Below are positions 1 through 11,590 of a DNA stretch of 64,000 nt, in pieces; within the stretch, counting starts at the first letter, position 1; each line of letters opens with the position of its first letter. The notes below the pieces were generated by a model. The model did no database searches, was not told the DNA's origin, and saw only the letters and a list, made by a program, of their open reading frames with translations. This DNA is from Siphonodentalium dalli. Lineage: Eukaryota > Mollusca > Scaphopoda > Gadilida > Siphonodentaliidae. Location of the stretch: the NCBI GenBank assembly GCA_032622095.1, contig CP136066.1, positions 100,775,319-100,839,318 on the forward strand, read 5' to 3'. A program made the position numbers and the translations under genes.

Positions 1-583
1 AAAATAGAACCGTAACACGCACACGTGTTGATTACGAGGTTACTGTTCCAAATTATCAACCGCTATCGGGATATTTTCTCAGCTATTGTACAGAAGAATA
101 ACACGGGTATACTTTACACTCAGTGTTCGTGTTCAGAATGCGTTTCGTATTTTATACGCCACCAAAAACAAAGGAATTGCGTATACGTTGCTTGATTTTC
201 AGTGATAACATGTTGATATTTACGCGTTAGCTCGCTAATTCCGAGTTAATTGTGACCTAGAGTTCAGGGTTCGATAATACGGCACTTCTGCGGGTTTTGT
301 TCATTCAGGAAAGTATAATATATTCAAAGATATCTATAATTATGCGTGATTTTGTCCCGAAAATTATTATTTTTAATCATAAGGAACCGTAACAAATCAG
401 TCAAGAACCATCACAATACCGGCGATAGAACGACTTCCGATGAAACAGTTCCTACACAGTGTATACAAGTATTCATTGGAAAGGTCTATTATTCATTTGG
501 ATGGATGTTCAGGTAATACAAGCAGACGTAAGAGGGACGAAAAGATAATACAAGATTAGAAGGATTCATATTATTTGGTGGGA
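1..583. other. no gene seen; AT-rich flank
   Basis: No open frame worth reporting and no recognisable RNA gene. The last 50 bases (from about 535) belong to a small dispersed repeat that recurs inverted near 1,960-2,040. Confidence 0.5.
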
Positions 584-639
584 AATGTTCAGATAATAAG
601 TCCAACAAACGTCGTTTGTTGCACTTATTATCTGAACAT
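584..639. repeat. 56-bp near-perfect palindrome
   Basis: The sequence beginning ATGTTCAGATAATAAG is followed, after a few central bases, by its reverse complement ending CTTATTATCTGAACAT. Together with bases from 535 onward it matches the reverse complement of about 1,960-2,040. A looser relative, again hairpin-forming, lies at 58,999-59,062. This looks like a small mobile or dispersed palindromic repeat; no target duplication is visible. Confidence 0.7.
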
Positions 640-920
640 ATCCTAAGGAATAAATACTCATCAATCAGTATTTATATTAAAGATCCATAATCCGAATTAA
701 CGCTCCTAAATTTCTATTATTTTTTTTGCTTCGGCAGTTAAAAAAAATGATTTGATTCGAGTCGAGAAATCCACCCATCAAAGCTCAGAGTTATCAGATC
801 TCGATTTTTGAAATGTGTTATTTTTCACCACCTGGAATATTTGGCGGCCTGGCAAATATTCGACGAATGCCGACCGACATACTCTCGATACCAAATTGCG
901 TTGAACATATTGTTGATTAT
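640..920 (-). repeat. inverted copy of the IL-17 B 3' flank repeat
   Basis: Read on the minus strand this stretch aligns with about 52,735-53,010. Shared blocks include the words around AGGAGCGTTAATTC, the CGAGTCGAG-type stretch near 760, and ACTCTCGATACCAAATTGCG at 881-900. No IL-17 coding remnant is visible on the far side (921-1,700), so this is a dispersed repeat that happens to lie behind gene B rather than proof of a third gene copy. Confidence 0.7.
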
Positions 921-2747
921 AACACTTTTTGGGCAATTTTATACTACACACTTAACAGTGGTTAGCATTTTCTTTTGGCAATTAATCGAAATATTTCATC
1001 ATATTTTCGAATAGAAATTTCCAATTATTTTATTGCTGTTGTTTCGGTCTTAAAAGTTCCAGCTGTGAAAAAGTTTGACCAAAGTTGGTAAAATAATTTC
1101 TTCGATATCGGTTTTTTTCTGCAGTATCCGGGATGAGTTTTTGTGATAACTCATTATATGCGATTGAACATTCGCGGGGTCACATATAGCCATGCAGGGC
1201 CGTATCAATAGGGAGGTTGGAGTGACAGCAACCGGGTGTCTAAAATAGCATGTCTTACACAGCTCTGACACAGCATTAGTTGGATATTTTACACGACAAA
1301 TGGGTTGAAATTGTTCTCATTGTCTGAATTCCAGCCATTACTTAGTGGGGGGATTTGTAGTTTTTAATTTTCGGACGAACAGTAGGATATTTTGAAATGG
1401 CCATCACTTGAAAAATTCGAATCTTATATATACACTGTAGGGTGGTGTCCGTTTGGAAATTTCCAACAGTTGGAAAGCTTGAGGAACCAGTGGAAAGTTC
1501 CAACACAAGGAGGTGTAAATGCGGCGAAACTGAGAGTTGGTCCGGTTCAAGGGGGCGGCGGGGATACAGTTGGAATTTTCAATCTGGACCCATTGTTTGT
1601 GAAGGTCCTAGCTCGAAATTTCACGATTTAAGTGACTTTTAAAGCGATTTTGCGTTGCGTTGCGTCGCTTACAAATATGGAATTTCTCCTGGGCAATTAA
1701 TTCAATGTTTATTGCGATATCGGCTCAGAAAAGTCACAGAAAAGCATGCAATTTCGAGTTGGGACCATAACCTACATTGAAGTATATTATTAAGGAACAC
1801 AGAATAACTACGAAATATATTCCCCGCGTTATTTTTTTGACTTTATAAGGTTCCCTGTAAAAACTTCAAAAAGTCCCCAGGTTTTGTACTGGTGGAATAT
1901 GATCTCTATGTGCGTTAACCAGAGTAGAGCTTCATGGCATGATCTACAAACGACCAAAGGCAGTTTGTTGAACTCATTATCTGAATATTTCCCACAAAAG
2001 AATATGAATCCTTCAGCACTTGCATTATCTTTTTTTGTCATACTGTTGTCTGCTAATTTATCATCAACACGCCATCAAATAAATAATGGACCGTTCATAT
2101 GTGTAATTTTAAAACTGATGGGAGAATCCATTTAGTATAGAATTAGTTAATGTATTTATGGAGCTATATTTTTATCACCAAAATGTATCAACAGCGAAAA
2201 ATAACTAAGGTTAATCTGAAAGTTGAAGAGTGAACACGTCAGGGATGAATTAATGTGCTGGTAAAACTCACCCAGGCATAATACCTTTTATCCGTCAATA
2301 AAATTATATTCCCGACTCCAGTCACATCTGGAAGCATGGAAACGAAACGAAACACAATGGCCAGCAGCTTACAAATGGGGATTCTCTATTAGAGTGCGTG
2401 TGATTCTGTCGCGAAACTCTTCGGATATGGTGACAATAAGCTTTGCACGTGGCATGGAATTGATCCTTACTATCATAACTTCGGTACCGCCGAGATTGTT
2501 TACTGTTTTAGTATCTGATTCGCGTTCAAGAAACACAATTCGGATATGTATGTATGTAATATTAGAGCCGTTCATGCTTCAACAATACAAATTGTTTTTT
2601 TGGCAGCCATATCTATACTGAGATTGCTAAAACTTATTAAGCAGACGTTTGAGGCTTATCCTAGCTTTATTGATCAGTGTGGGGTATTGATCTGCAGAAG
2701 TAAATAGCCACCACGAAGATATATAGTATTATATAAATGTCTCTTGT
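921..2747. other. no gene seen
   Basis: Only short chance ORFs (at most 86 codons). About 1,960-2,040 carries the inverted partner of the 535-610 repeat. A G-rich patch near 1,500-1,600 loosely resembles the interior of the hAT-type element at 45.2 kb, too weakly to call. Confidence 0.4.
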
Positions 2748-3166
2748 GCATGGGCGAATTCGGAGGAAAATATTTTACCGACGTTTAGGGTACATTCATA
2801 CGCTGGCAAGTTTGCACGGTATGTTTTTGCGGACATTTCGTCATACAAAACCACATGGTGCCAGAATATGAACGGAAACGTGCACATAACATGCATCTTT
2901 ACCAAATCTAGTTCCACGCGTAACAGTGCTACTGGAATTTGCCTGAATGATTTATTCTTGCGAGATAATTGCATGATATTTACAGGCAAATTCCGGTAGC
3001 ATCGTTACTATGGAACTACATAGATTTACTTCGCACGTAGTTAGCTGTAGCACAGATGCACTTTATGTGCTTGTTTCCGTTCATATTATGGCACCATATC
3101 GTGTTCTGCGACAAACCATACCGTGCAAACTTGGCAGTGTATGAACGTACCCTTATAATCGCCCAT
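2748..3166. mobile_element. foldback element, about 420 bp
   Basis: Two arms of roughly 190 bp are imperfect reverse complements around a loop of about 40 nt near 2,960. The word GCAAGTTTGCACGGTATG on the left pairs with CATACCGTGCAAACTTGG on the right, and GCATGGGCGA on the left pairs with TCGCCCATAT on the right. A single-arm relative lies at about 11,120-11,345 in the same direction as the right arm. No coding capacity. Probably a MITE or snap-back repeat. Confidence 0.7.
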
Positions 3167-3169
3167 ATA

Positions 3170-3840
3170 TAGGAAGAGTTTTCAAATCCGCGATCTTGAG
3201 CGATGCCATGATAAAATAATAGATCGATAAACTGAATACATGAAATTCATTTATACCGAACAGGGGTGGGAACAGGAAATTCCCGACGCATTGGCTACGA
3301 TCCCCGACATGGGAGGGCTATAAGTGATCCCGGAAGCTACCAGGCTGACCATTGCATATTTAAGCTCCCCTTGACCACCCCCTGGTGCTACCCCTGATAC
3401 GGAATACTTGAAACGGGGCTGTTCGTTCTAAATTAAATTAAAGGGACTTTTACAGGTTGACGCTTAAAATATATGATCGCTCTTGTATTTAAGGGAACAT
3501 TACTCATTTAATGCTGAAAAGTTAAGAAAGTTTAGCTTTAACTAAATCGAAGATAAACAATTCACTAGGGGGGACTGCTCTTAGAGATTATGTCCAAATG
3601 CGAGTTTCCGTCCAGTTCTCTGCCTGTATATATGCTCCATGCAGTTGACTTGATGTTAATATCGACTACTGGATACGAAAATGGTCCGCATTTGAAGACC
3701 AAAACATGTTTTTGATAAGTGACAGTACGTGTGCCTATAGTGTGGATGTGCCTCGTGCTGAATTATGAGATCACTTATAAATCGTTTTTATTCTGAAAAT
3801 ACCACACACACTCGAATATTGATTGATTTCTATACTAAAT
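3170..3840. other. no gene seen
   Basis: Unique-looking AT-rich DNA without an open frame, tandem repeat or hairpin that I could support. Confidence 0.4.
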
Positions 3841-4100
3841 ATATACTGTATATCACATGAAAAAAACCTAGAGCTTTATGCCTTTTTAACAAATCAAAAG
3901 CTTTAAAAGAAGTTGCAAAATGCAACTTCTTTGCATCTACGGCGTTGACTGAGACGCTTCACAACCGTATACGGTAGTATTGCGCACTCTGACTGGCTAC
4001 GGAAAATATAGCCCCCCCCCCCCCCCCACTTTGCCTCTGTTTTAGTGTCTATTGTCGTGCAGTCAATTTGGTATGTTGGGTGAAAAACAAGGAATATTTG
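3841..4100 (+). repeat. dispersed repeat, copy 1 (partner at 62.97 kb)
   Basis: Direct match to about 62,970-63,175. Both share TATATCACATGAA, CTTTATGCCTTTTTAAC, ACGCTTCACAA and CGTATACGG, then GGAAAATATAG followed by a C run (about 17 C here, only a few in the partner). A minus-strand ORF of 66 codons across it is not supported by the other copy. Confidence 0.7.
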
Positions 4101-4510
4101 CACGTATGAGGCATCTGTTTTTGGTATGCTTTATTGCTTGACATAATTTCACATATTGCATGCACAACATACAATATACAAATGTGGATTTATTTTGGAT
4201 GCCTGCAATGTGAAACAGACACACTCCATTGAAATGATAACTCTATATGCCATCGAGTCTTATAAGACGAGCCATACCTTCATTAGCATTATGGTTATTT
4301 TTTGCTTATAGGGCACCGTGAACAGTGCACAGCCCACATCGAGATAGTTTGGGCTAGATACATGTTTACCTGTGCATGTGAGACAATTAGGACGTGACGA
4401 AAGTGGTGACCCAAATACCATGCAGTTATTTGAAGATTAAGTTTCCATGCTGTCAGGTCTAGCTTCAAATATATCAGATTTATTGAGGTACGGACTCAGT
4501 ATGAGTGTCA

Positions 4511-4825
4511 TTACATGGGTATGAGTGTGCTTGCTTCAGTGAGCGTGGACAAATTCTCATTTCTTATATCGAAATGGACATGTATCGATCGGAATGGCAC
4601 ATTGATCTGTCCCCTAACACATATCAAGCTTGAAAATCGATTCCGATTTTCGCCCGACACATTTTTCATTTCGAACATATTCTCAAAGGAGGGAAGTTTG
4701 TAAAATTTATACACACTTGCGTATGTCCAGTAATATTCCGGTATATTTATATTTTCATACCGAGGAATTATTCTGATAAATCTCGATAAATGAGACACAT
4801 AAGAAGGTTCACCTAATACGCACAC
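4511..4825 (-). CDS. unassigned ORF, 104 codons (doubtful)
   Basis: A minus-strand open frame of 104 codons, one of the longer non-repetitive ones in this part of the window. The predicted product has many Tyr, Phe, Ile and Asn, no signal peptide, no clear membrane segment and no motif I recognise. The opposite strand is open for 62 codons over the same bases. No splice site, poly(A) signal or related copy elsewhere in the window supports it. It could be one exon, an old transposon fragment, or chance; I lean to chance. Confidence 0.15.
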   Translation of the reverse strand: MCVLGEPSYVSHLSRFIRIIPRYENINIPEYYWTYASVYKFYKLPSFENMFEMKNVSGENRNRFSSLICVRGQINVPFRSIHVHFDIRNENLSTLTEASTLIPM

Positions 4826-4869
4826 GTTTGACTACCAGATAGTCAATCGGGGTTCACGATTAGATGGCT

Positions 4870-5165
4870 ATTGTCATATAATCACGACCACGGATGGCAC
4901 GCGTGGTTTCGATTGAATATCATATTTAATCTGGTAATAACACTTCTTCAAATATGTCCGTTATTTCGTCAAAAACACTTCTTCAAATATCTCCGTTATT
5001 TCGTTTATAAAAATAATTTCCTATTTCTATATTTCGCTCTATATATCGCTGTATTTCGCTACTTCGTTGTATTTTCCTATTTCGCTTTTTCGCTCTATTT
5101 CGCTATTTCGCTGTATTTTCCTATATTTCGCTTTTTTGTTGTATTTCATATTTCGATAATTCGCT
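4870..5165. repeat. low-complexity ATTTCGC repeat and dispersed fragment
   Basis: A block with two copies of ACACTTCTTCAAATAT plus CCGTTATTTCG (4,945-5,005) is followed to about 5,165 by degenerate short repeats of TATTTCGCT and TGTATTTTCC. The first block recurs at 42,235-42,320, where it is present three times. The ORF crossing it only translates the repeat. Confidence 0.65.
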
Positions 5166-5287
5166 ATATTTGACATATTATGGGATATGGAATTTTATTA
5201 TATGACTACCACTAATCCCTTGCAAATACCACTATTGTTTGGCGATAAATTCCGTGCAGTCGGAAAACGTTTGTCTGGTCGTGAGCC

Positions 5288-5349
5288 GTATCGGTATTCT
5301 ATGAATTCCGTATCAGTATCCTTTGAATTCCGTATCAGTATCCTGTGAA
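5288..5349 (+). repeat. 22-bp tandem triplication
   Basis: Three adjacent 22-bp units beginning GTATCRGTAT start at 5,288, 5,310 and 5,332. No function is apparent. Confidence 0.75.
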
Positions 5350-5550
5350 AATAGGTCACCGGAAGTTGAAATTGGGAGTTTCGGGTGATGACTGGGAATG
5401 TTCAATGGAGTACTTTTGCCCGGGTGATGACATGGGATGATGTAACGATGTAGTTTTGCCCTTTGTGACATGGGATGAACCAAAAATGTGTCATATAATA
5501 AACGCTTTATCGGTACAGTGAAGTGATATGGGCTGCAGTATCACGTCTCG

Positions 5551-6042
5551 TTGACGATGTCAGATCGCCGCATCAAACTCGCTGCCTTTGGGAACCAAAA
5601 GGTTGCTATTTCTTATGAAGATACACATGTATCTGTAGACGATATTGATTACTGTAACCGGTGTAATTTACCTGAGAACACTGCCCACATATTCTATGAG
5701 TGCTCTGCCGTAAAACTATTCATAAATGACACACAATAATGGCTGGATAAACACAAGCTGGACATCTCTATCACTCGTATCAATATAATTTTCGGCCTTC
5801 CCCGCCAGCAAAATTTCGGTGTCAAAATTTTATTTCTGACATTGCTTAAATATTACATATACAAAACCAAATTTTACCCCGATACCTTATCCCTGAAATC
5901 ATTTCTACGTGAACTTGATGAGAGATACCGCTTAGAGAAATATATAGCACTAAAGAGAGATATCCTTAACCACTTCGAATTTGAATGGTGTGAGATATAT
6001 CTTGCCCTGCCAAGTACTTTGAGGAAAAATAACTATTTGTGA
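5551..6042 (+). pseudogene. non-LTR retrotransposon ORF2 C-terminus (remnant)
   Basis: About 163 codons in one frame, interrupted by a single TAA at 5,737-5,739. The first part carries a zinc-binding-like pattern of the kind found after the reverse transcriptase domain of LINE ORF2 proteins: C-x2-C, then ENTAHIFYEC. After the stop the same frame continues with W-L-D, FGLP and KYYIYKTKF and ends FEFEWCEIYLAL, a typical ORF2 tail. No reverse transcriptase domain lies upstream, so the copy is 5' truncated. Assignment to the LINE class is by motif; the clade is unknown. Confidence 0.7.
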
Positions 6043-7778
6043 TTCTGTTCGTTTTTCACTTGCTGATGATTGTCGAATTAACGCTATATAAATTACGGGC
6101 ACGGATAGAGGCATTTTTTGTCATATCGGAGACTATAAATTACATGTATTTTTAAAAGCATACTAAAAGATTTCTGGTGACATTCCAGTCATAAACATAG
6201 TCTGTGTAATCAAAAACACGCATGAGGTGACTTCGATTTTGAACGTGTGTAAGGCGTGTGTGGGTTGCGAGCGAAAGTCCCCCCTCCCGAAAATACCAGG
6301 ACATTATTTTTTGTTATTGTCATTATGCTGTATTTTCAATATATGAATATGTCCATGTATATATATGTGTATATGTATATACAAAAATGTCCTCGACTGA
6401 GAACAAAACCACGTCATCGGCAAGAATCATGTGAGTTGTGGTTGCACGTGGACTTTGCCGTGATAACAATTGTATTTGCAGATACAGTTGCCCAGTACAG
6501 TTTGATTCGAAATTAAACGTCGATATACGCAAACATATATATAATAAAACATTTGTTATCGCTGTAAATATAACGTAGTTTATATACTCAATATACACTG
6601 TCGACACAATTATCTGTATTTTGGGCACGAATGCATTTTAGGATAGATTTGACTCGCGAATTGTCAAAGTAATATCGTTATTCACAGAAGAACAGTAACT
6701 CTATCATGACGTGTTATGCTTGAATGTGATAGATACAACTGGTATGCAAATTAACATGCTGCCTTGTCTGACAAGGAATTGTATTAATTGCTTGGGATTT
6801 ATAAGCACTCTGCAGATGTTTGTTATTGTGTGCTGGTGTTAGAAGCGAACTATTTCTCGAATAGATTTCGTTGTGCATAAATTGGGAGAGTCTAGATTAC
6901 GAATGTCGACTTGTGGTATAAAGTGCCCATTCGATCGGAGAAATAGAAGGTCGATGTAGAACAAAAGAGCTGGTTTTAACACCATATGCTATTTATCGCC
7001 GAATCCGTTCTTATACAAAGGACATAATCTCTCGTCTTTATTCTTAGAGCACAATCCCTTTGTTACAATCGTTCCCTGATTTTTGGTAAAGCATAACAAT
7101 TCCCAAGGCTGGCGAAGGAATAGTTCAGTGATTATCCCATTGTTAGGTACATGCAACTCATAACAGACAAATCGCACAAGTGCTTTAAAGCGGGACCAGT
7201 CGGTGTTGTTTCGGACATATCTATTCACATTCAACGGCGATCAGTGCATGATAATCACGTTGTTGGGCGTGGCTAATCGGCTATTGTGTCCAATCGCGGC
7301 TAGCGCACGGATTGTGCGTCGTGGCCAAAACACGCTCAATGGCACATTTCCAGTTGATTGCATTATGTGAGACCAATTGTGCTCTAAGTCGGTCAGATCA
7401 CGCGAATAGTTCTTTACCAGAATAAATCTCGTCTTCGACTCGATTGATTCTGGTAAAGACCAATCATTGTGCTCTAACCATTACGTAAGGGTTATAGAGT
7501 ACAAGAATTGTTCGCGTAAAGAAGTAGTCCCAGATAAATAAAGACTCTTTAATGGCGTAAATTTAATGAAATAATTTTTCAAACTCTACATTTGTTAGAG
7601 TTTGTTGGAAAATATACAAACGACAAACCCGGCGGAAGTCAAAGGTAACGTTTGCGCAACAATAATATATGTTGGTACACCTGGCACTATTTCATGTTAT
7701 GCAACGAACGTATCACAATTTATAGAAATGGGTTTATTCAATGGAATAACTGTAGGATCATATATTACTATCCATCCC
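6043..7778. other. no gene seen
   Basis: AT-rich DNA with a short TATG/TATA-rich stretch near 6,340-6,385. The open frames (up to 101 codons on the minus strand at 6,323-6,628) look random and lie over the low-complexity stretch. Confidence 0.4.
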
Positions 7779-7781
7779 TTA

Positions 7782-9608
7782 GGGTGGATACACACATGCA
7801 TGTAATGTCTGTATGTAAAATACATGCATTTTACATGGCCACACCAATAATTGACAAAATTAATCACCTGCGCGCGAGAGGTCAATTTCACCAGTGAGTA
7901 GTTATAAGCCATTATCAAACAAACTGCCATCAAGAAATTTCAGGCCAGTCATAAACATGTCTTCTTTCATGGATGCCGAAATGAGTAATTCTTGTCTGAT
8001 ATATGTTGCTGTTTTTCACGAGTTATAATTCATTTCGAAAAGTGGATTAGAGCCGGTCGATTTTATACTTGATTTGTTTCTGTCATTTCTTGGAAACAGG
8101 GTCATCCAAAACAAAAATAAAATATGCAGAATTCTTTTATAGGATGATACCGGCTTGTTGAGATTTCTCTGATAATTTAAGAGCGAGCTCATGTGATAAC
8201 ATTAATTCAATTGGGATTGCAAATATTCATTATAGCGCCAAAAAATAATGCAGGTACAGCGTTGAAATTAAAAAGAGTGACACCCCCCCCCCATTGATAT
8301 CTATTGTTTCTCAAGCCAAAGGTTGAGCAAGCTCCTAACTGCTTGAATTATAACATTTTCGACCATAATCCATGATTGGGGGAGGGGCTGGTTCTCGAAA
8401 GCTTCCAACAACTAAGGGAGTTAATTGAATGTATCAGCCGCGATATCTGGGCAAGAATTACAATATAATGTTTTACTTAAATATTCCATAGTTGTAAATT
8501 GTGCGTATACATGTATAACTGTATAACACAAGAGAAGAAATGTGACGTAGTTGGGAACTCGTAGCTAGGCAAACCTTTCGCAGAATGAAGACAAACAGCA
8601 ACACCATGCATTCAAATTTAAAGCTGTATAATATGTTCATAATTATATGAATAGCATAAATGTGATAACATTAATTCAATTGGGATTGCAAATATTCATT
8701 ATAGCGCCAAAAAATAATGCAGGTACAGCGTTGAAATTAAAAAGAGTGACACCCCCCCCCCCCCCCCATTGATATCTATTGTTTCTCAAGCCAAAGGTTG
8801 AGCAAGCTCCTAACTGCTTGAATTATAACATTTTCGACCATAATCCATGATTGGGGGAGGGGCTGGTTCTCGAAAGCTTCCAACAACTAAGGGAGTTAAT
8901 TGAATGTATCAGCCGCGATATCTGGTCAAGAATTACAATATAATGTTTTACTTAAATATTCCATAGTTGTAAATTGTGCGTATACATGTATAACTGTATA
9001 ACACAAGAGAAGAAATGTGACGTAGTTGGGAACTCGTAGCTAGGCAACCCTTTCGCAGAATGAAGACAAACAGCAACACCATGCATTCAAATTTAAAGCT
9101 GTATAATATGTTCATAATTATATGAATAGCATAAATTGCTGCATATTAGATTAATCACTCGTATAAAACAGACACGACAGACATTACTACGATATTTATA
9201 AAGCAGGGTGTCAGGACTCAGGGTGCTGCATGCACACCCCCGTCGAGGAAATATGCAATGGTGAATTCGGTAGCTTCTGGGATAATATAGCTCCCCGTGC
9301 ATGTTGGGGCTCATAGCCCCCTGCGTTGGGGAAGAGGCCATCACTGGTATTAACATCAATAGAAGACTGACAATGATTTAAACAGAACGTCGACCATTTG
9401 AGTTATCGCGCGAATAATTATTTTAAGCGGCCTGACGACTTCGTCCCAGTCAACGGCTCTTCAGCGGTTCAGAGTTTAACTCACTGTGGTCAAACACAGT
9501 CGCAATGATTGGGTTGTCAGCGGACACATATTACAGGGTGTGTATATGATCCATGTAAAACGCCAAATACACGATATTTACAGAGATTACATGCATGTGT
9601 ATCCACCC
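7782..9608 (+). mobile_element. PIF/Harbinger-type non-autonomous element, copy 1
   Basis: An 1,827-bp element bounded by inverted repeats beginning GGGTGGATACACACATGCAT on the left and its near complement ending GTATCCACCC on the right. TTA flanks it on both sides (7,779-7,781 and 9,609-9,611). A 3-bp TWA target duplication with termini starting GGG is the usual PIF/Harbinger signature. No transposase is present. A second copy at 57,540-58,887 is reverse complementary along its length. This copy is longer because it carries a 469-bp tandem duplication. An 88-codon frame on the minus strand (9,093-9,359) also exists in copy 2, but the two differ by compensating frameshifts, so DNA homology explains it better than coding. 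Confidence 0.75.
8191..9137 (+). repeat. 469-bp tandem duplication inside the Harbinger-type element
   Basis: Two nearly identical units, 8,191-8,659 and 8,660 to about 9,137, start with ATGTGATAACATTAATTCAA. The C run inside differs: about 10 C in unit 1, about 16 in unit 2. The copy at 57.5 kb has only one unit, so the duplication arose in this copy or its lineage. Confidence 0.85.
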
Positions 9609-9793
9609 TTAACAACTATTTCTGATTGGACACAAGCCGTCACATGATAATCCGGGAAATAGTTATGTTGACTCCAAAAAAGTCATATTGGACTCCCGAA
9701 AGTCACATTGGACTCGAGTCCAATATGAATTTTATAAAACTTAACGGGACTCCGGCTGACATTATAAACGTACAGATGCATACTAAAAGTTCC

Positions 9794-9952
9794 ATTACAC
9801 AATGTTGTGTACAGTATGCGTTTTCTTGTTCTCGTCAAGGTTGTGGTGAACTGTCATATTGGACTCGACGCTATGCGTCTCGTCCAATATGACTTTTCAC
9901 CACAACCTGGACTCGTACAAGAAAAACACATACTGTACACAACATTGTATAA
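9794..9952. repeat. 159-bp hairpin
   Basis: Left arm ATTACACAATGTTGTGTACA and onward pairs with a right arm ending TGTACACAACATTGTATAAT, around a loop near 9,875. The apical part alternates GTCATATTGGACTCGACG with its complement. A smaller GGACTCGAGTCC palindrome sits just upstream at about 9,710. No terminal duplication is evident. Confidence 0.8.
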
Positions 9953-10203
9953 TAACTTAATAATAAGGCATATGTAATCAATGATGGAATTCGGCGATGG
10001 AAAGCATGGATTATATTTTCAATATATTCATGACAGTCTATTGACAGAATTTAAATACCCAAGGTTAGATTTAACACATATACCACCCATACCATTGGTA
10101 CGTTTTCTATACCAGAAAAATAATAAGATCTTGCGAATAAACCCACTAATATGAAGTTCTGATGGCTTGACATCGATTCGACTTTCCACATGGGAAGATT
10201 TAA

Positions 10204-10595
10204 CCCTTTACCCAACAAAACGGCCAAAAACGCCCAAATAAAGCTTCAACAGCCTAAAATATCTTCGGTCTGTCTCAATAACACCATACAAATATGGATA
10301 TCATTGGAACCGGTTCATTGACCACATTGTGATGGTTACAGTTATGCCCTGTGCCAATGCATTCTCTTATATATGCGAGTCGACCATAGGTCGCCTCGCA
10401 TATATAAGATAATGCATTGGCCTAAAACAAAAATTTTTAACAATTTTTATAATATTTTTCTTCATTCTTTGACAAGTTTATCATTTTTAATATGTGTTAA
10501 GCCAATACATTCTCTTATATATGCGAGGCGACCTATGGTCGACTCGCATATATAAGAGAATGCATTAGCACAGTGCCGTTCTGTTGGGTAAAGGG
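10204..10595 (+). mobile_element. TTAA-flanked palindromic MITE, copy 1 (piggyBac-type)
   Basis: A 392-bp element with inverted ends CCCTTTACCCAACA and TGTTGGGTAAAGGG, flanked by TTAA at 10,200-10,203 and 10,596-10,599. TTAA targets with CCC/GGG termini are the piggyBac hallmark. Inside are two 69-70 bp near-perfect palindromes, 10,352-10,421 and 10,501-10,569. The second is the reverse complement of the first, as the asymmetric loop bases show (TCGACCATAGGTCGCC against GGCGACCTATGGTCGA). Each stem contains TATATAAGA, a TATA-like word. No coding capacity. A copy of the same layout lies at 36,814-37,237. Confidence 0.8.
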
Positions 10596-10897
10596 TTAAC
10601 ATGTTTTGAATGATGGTCAGCTTAGGACAAAATCCAATGATCTTCTGTGATAACTTTTGTTTTTGTCTTCGTTTTCGTAGTATGGTAACAACCTTAGGAA
10701 AGTGTGACTAATTTGGTGTCAAATTGGACCGTGGATTTCTAAGAGATGAATAATATTGCTTTTTACACACGTTATCATGTTTATATAATATGCAATACAT
10801 GCAACAAATATGTTAAATATTTACATGTTTATAAACCTCATCCTCTATATACAGTGTTGTTACGCTAGCAGCTGAACACGAACATATTCAAGAGAGT

Positions 10898-10902
10898 GAA
10901 AG

Positions 10903-10980
<78 letters not shown>

Positions 10981-11010
10981 GGAGGGGAGAGATAGAGAGA
11001 GAGAGCGAGA
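10898..11010 (+). repeat. (AG)n microsatellite
   Basis: An almost pure GA/AG run of about 70 bp followed by interrupted AG-rich sequence. The serine/leucine-rich and Arg-Glu open frames over it are translations of the repeat. Confidence 0.9.
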
Positions 11011-11119
11011 GGGGGAATGCATATTTGCCAACGGTATATAATGACATGAGAAGTAACATTTGGGTAGTTCCACATGTAACGGTGCTATTATAACACATTG
11101 TCTTAAAACACCTGTATAT

Positions 11120-11345
11120 ATGATGGAATGCCGCGAGATAGGTACTTGCTATTTACAAGCAGATTTCGATAACATCGCTATTATTGGAACTACATAGTTT
11201 TTACTTATCATGTCGTTAGCTGTGGTACAAATGCATTTTATAAGAATTTGGTACCGTTTCTGGCATATTGTAGCTTTCTATACCGAAACGCCTACAAATG
11301 AATGCCTGGAAAATTGGTGAGTGTATGAACTTAGACATAGATACA
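11120..11345 (+). repeat. single-arm relative of the 2.75 kb foldback
   Basis: Shares ATATTTACAGG-like, GGAACTACATAG and GTTAGCTGTRG blocks in order with about 2,965-3,175. Only one arm is present, so it cannot fold like its relative. Confidence 0.6.
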
Positions 11346-11505
11346 ATAGTAGGCCTTAGTTGAAATTGTGAAAAAGTCTGAAACACTTTCAGCCTTTCAA
11401 ATATATTAAATAAATGTGTTTATCTTCCTGAGAATAAAATTTTCGTTTTAATATGCAATAAAGATTATAATTGGTCAAATTACGTGATGTCCCATTATTT
11501 ATATA

Positions 11506-11590
11506 GAGGAATTCTTGGTTCGGTAAAAACTGGTTAGTTTAAACATTAAGGAATTCTTGGTTCGGTAGAAACTGGTTAGTTTAAACATAA
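11506..11590 (+). repeat. 41-bp tandem duplication
   Basis: Two adjacent units beginning AGGAATTCTTGGTTCGGTA. A fragment with the reverse complement of TTCTTGGTTCGGTAAAA lies at about 53,160. The rest of 11,350-12,050 shows no gene. Confidence 0.7.

Noticed and set aside
640-1700. Third IL-17 gene copy at the left edge
   Set aside because: Only the 3' flank repeat matches; no cysteine pattern or domain motif is found on the minus strand at 921-1,700.
9093-9359. 88-codon ORF conserved in both Harbinger-type copies
   Set aside because: The middle third is in a different frame in the two copies, so DNA similarity alone explains it.
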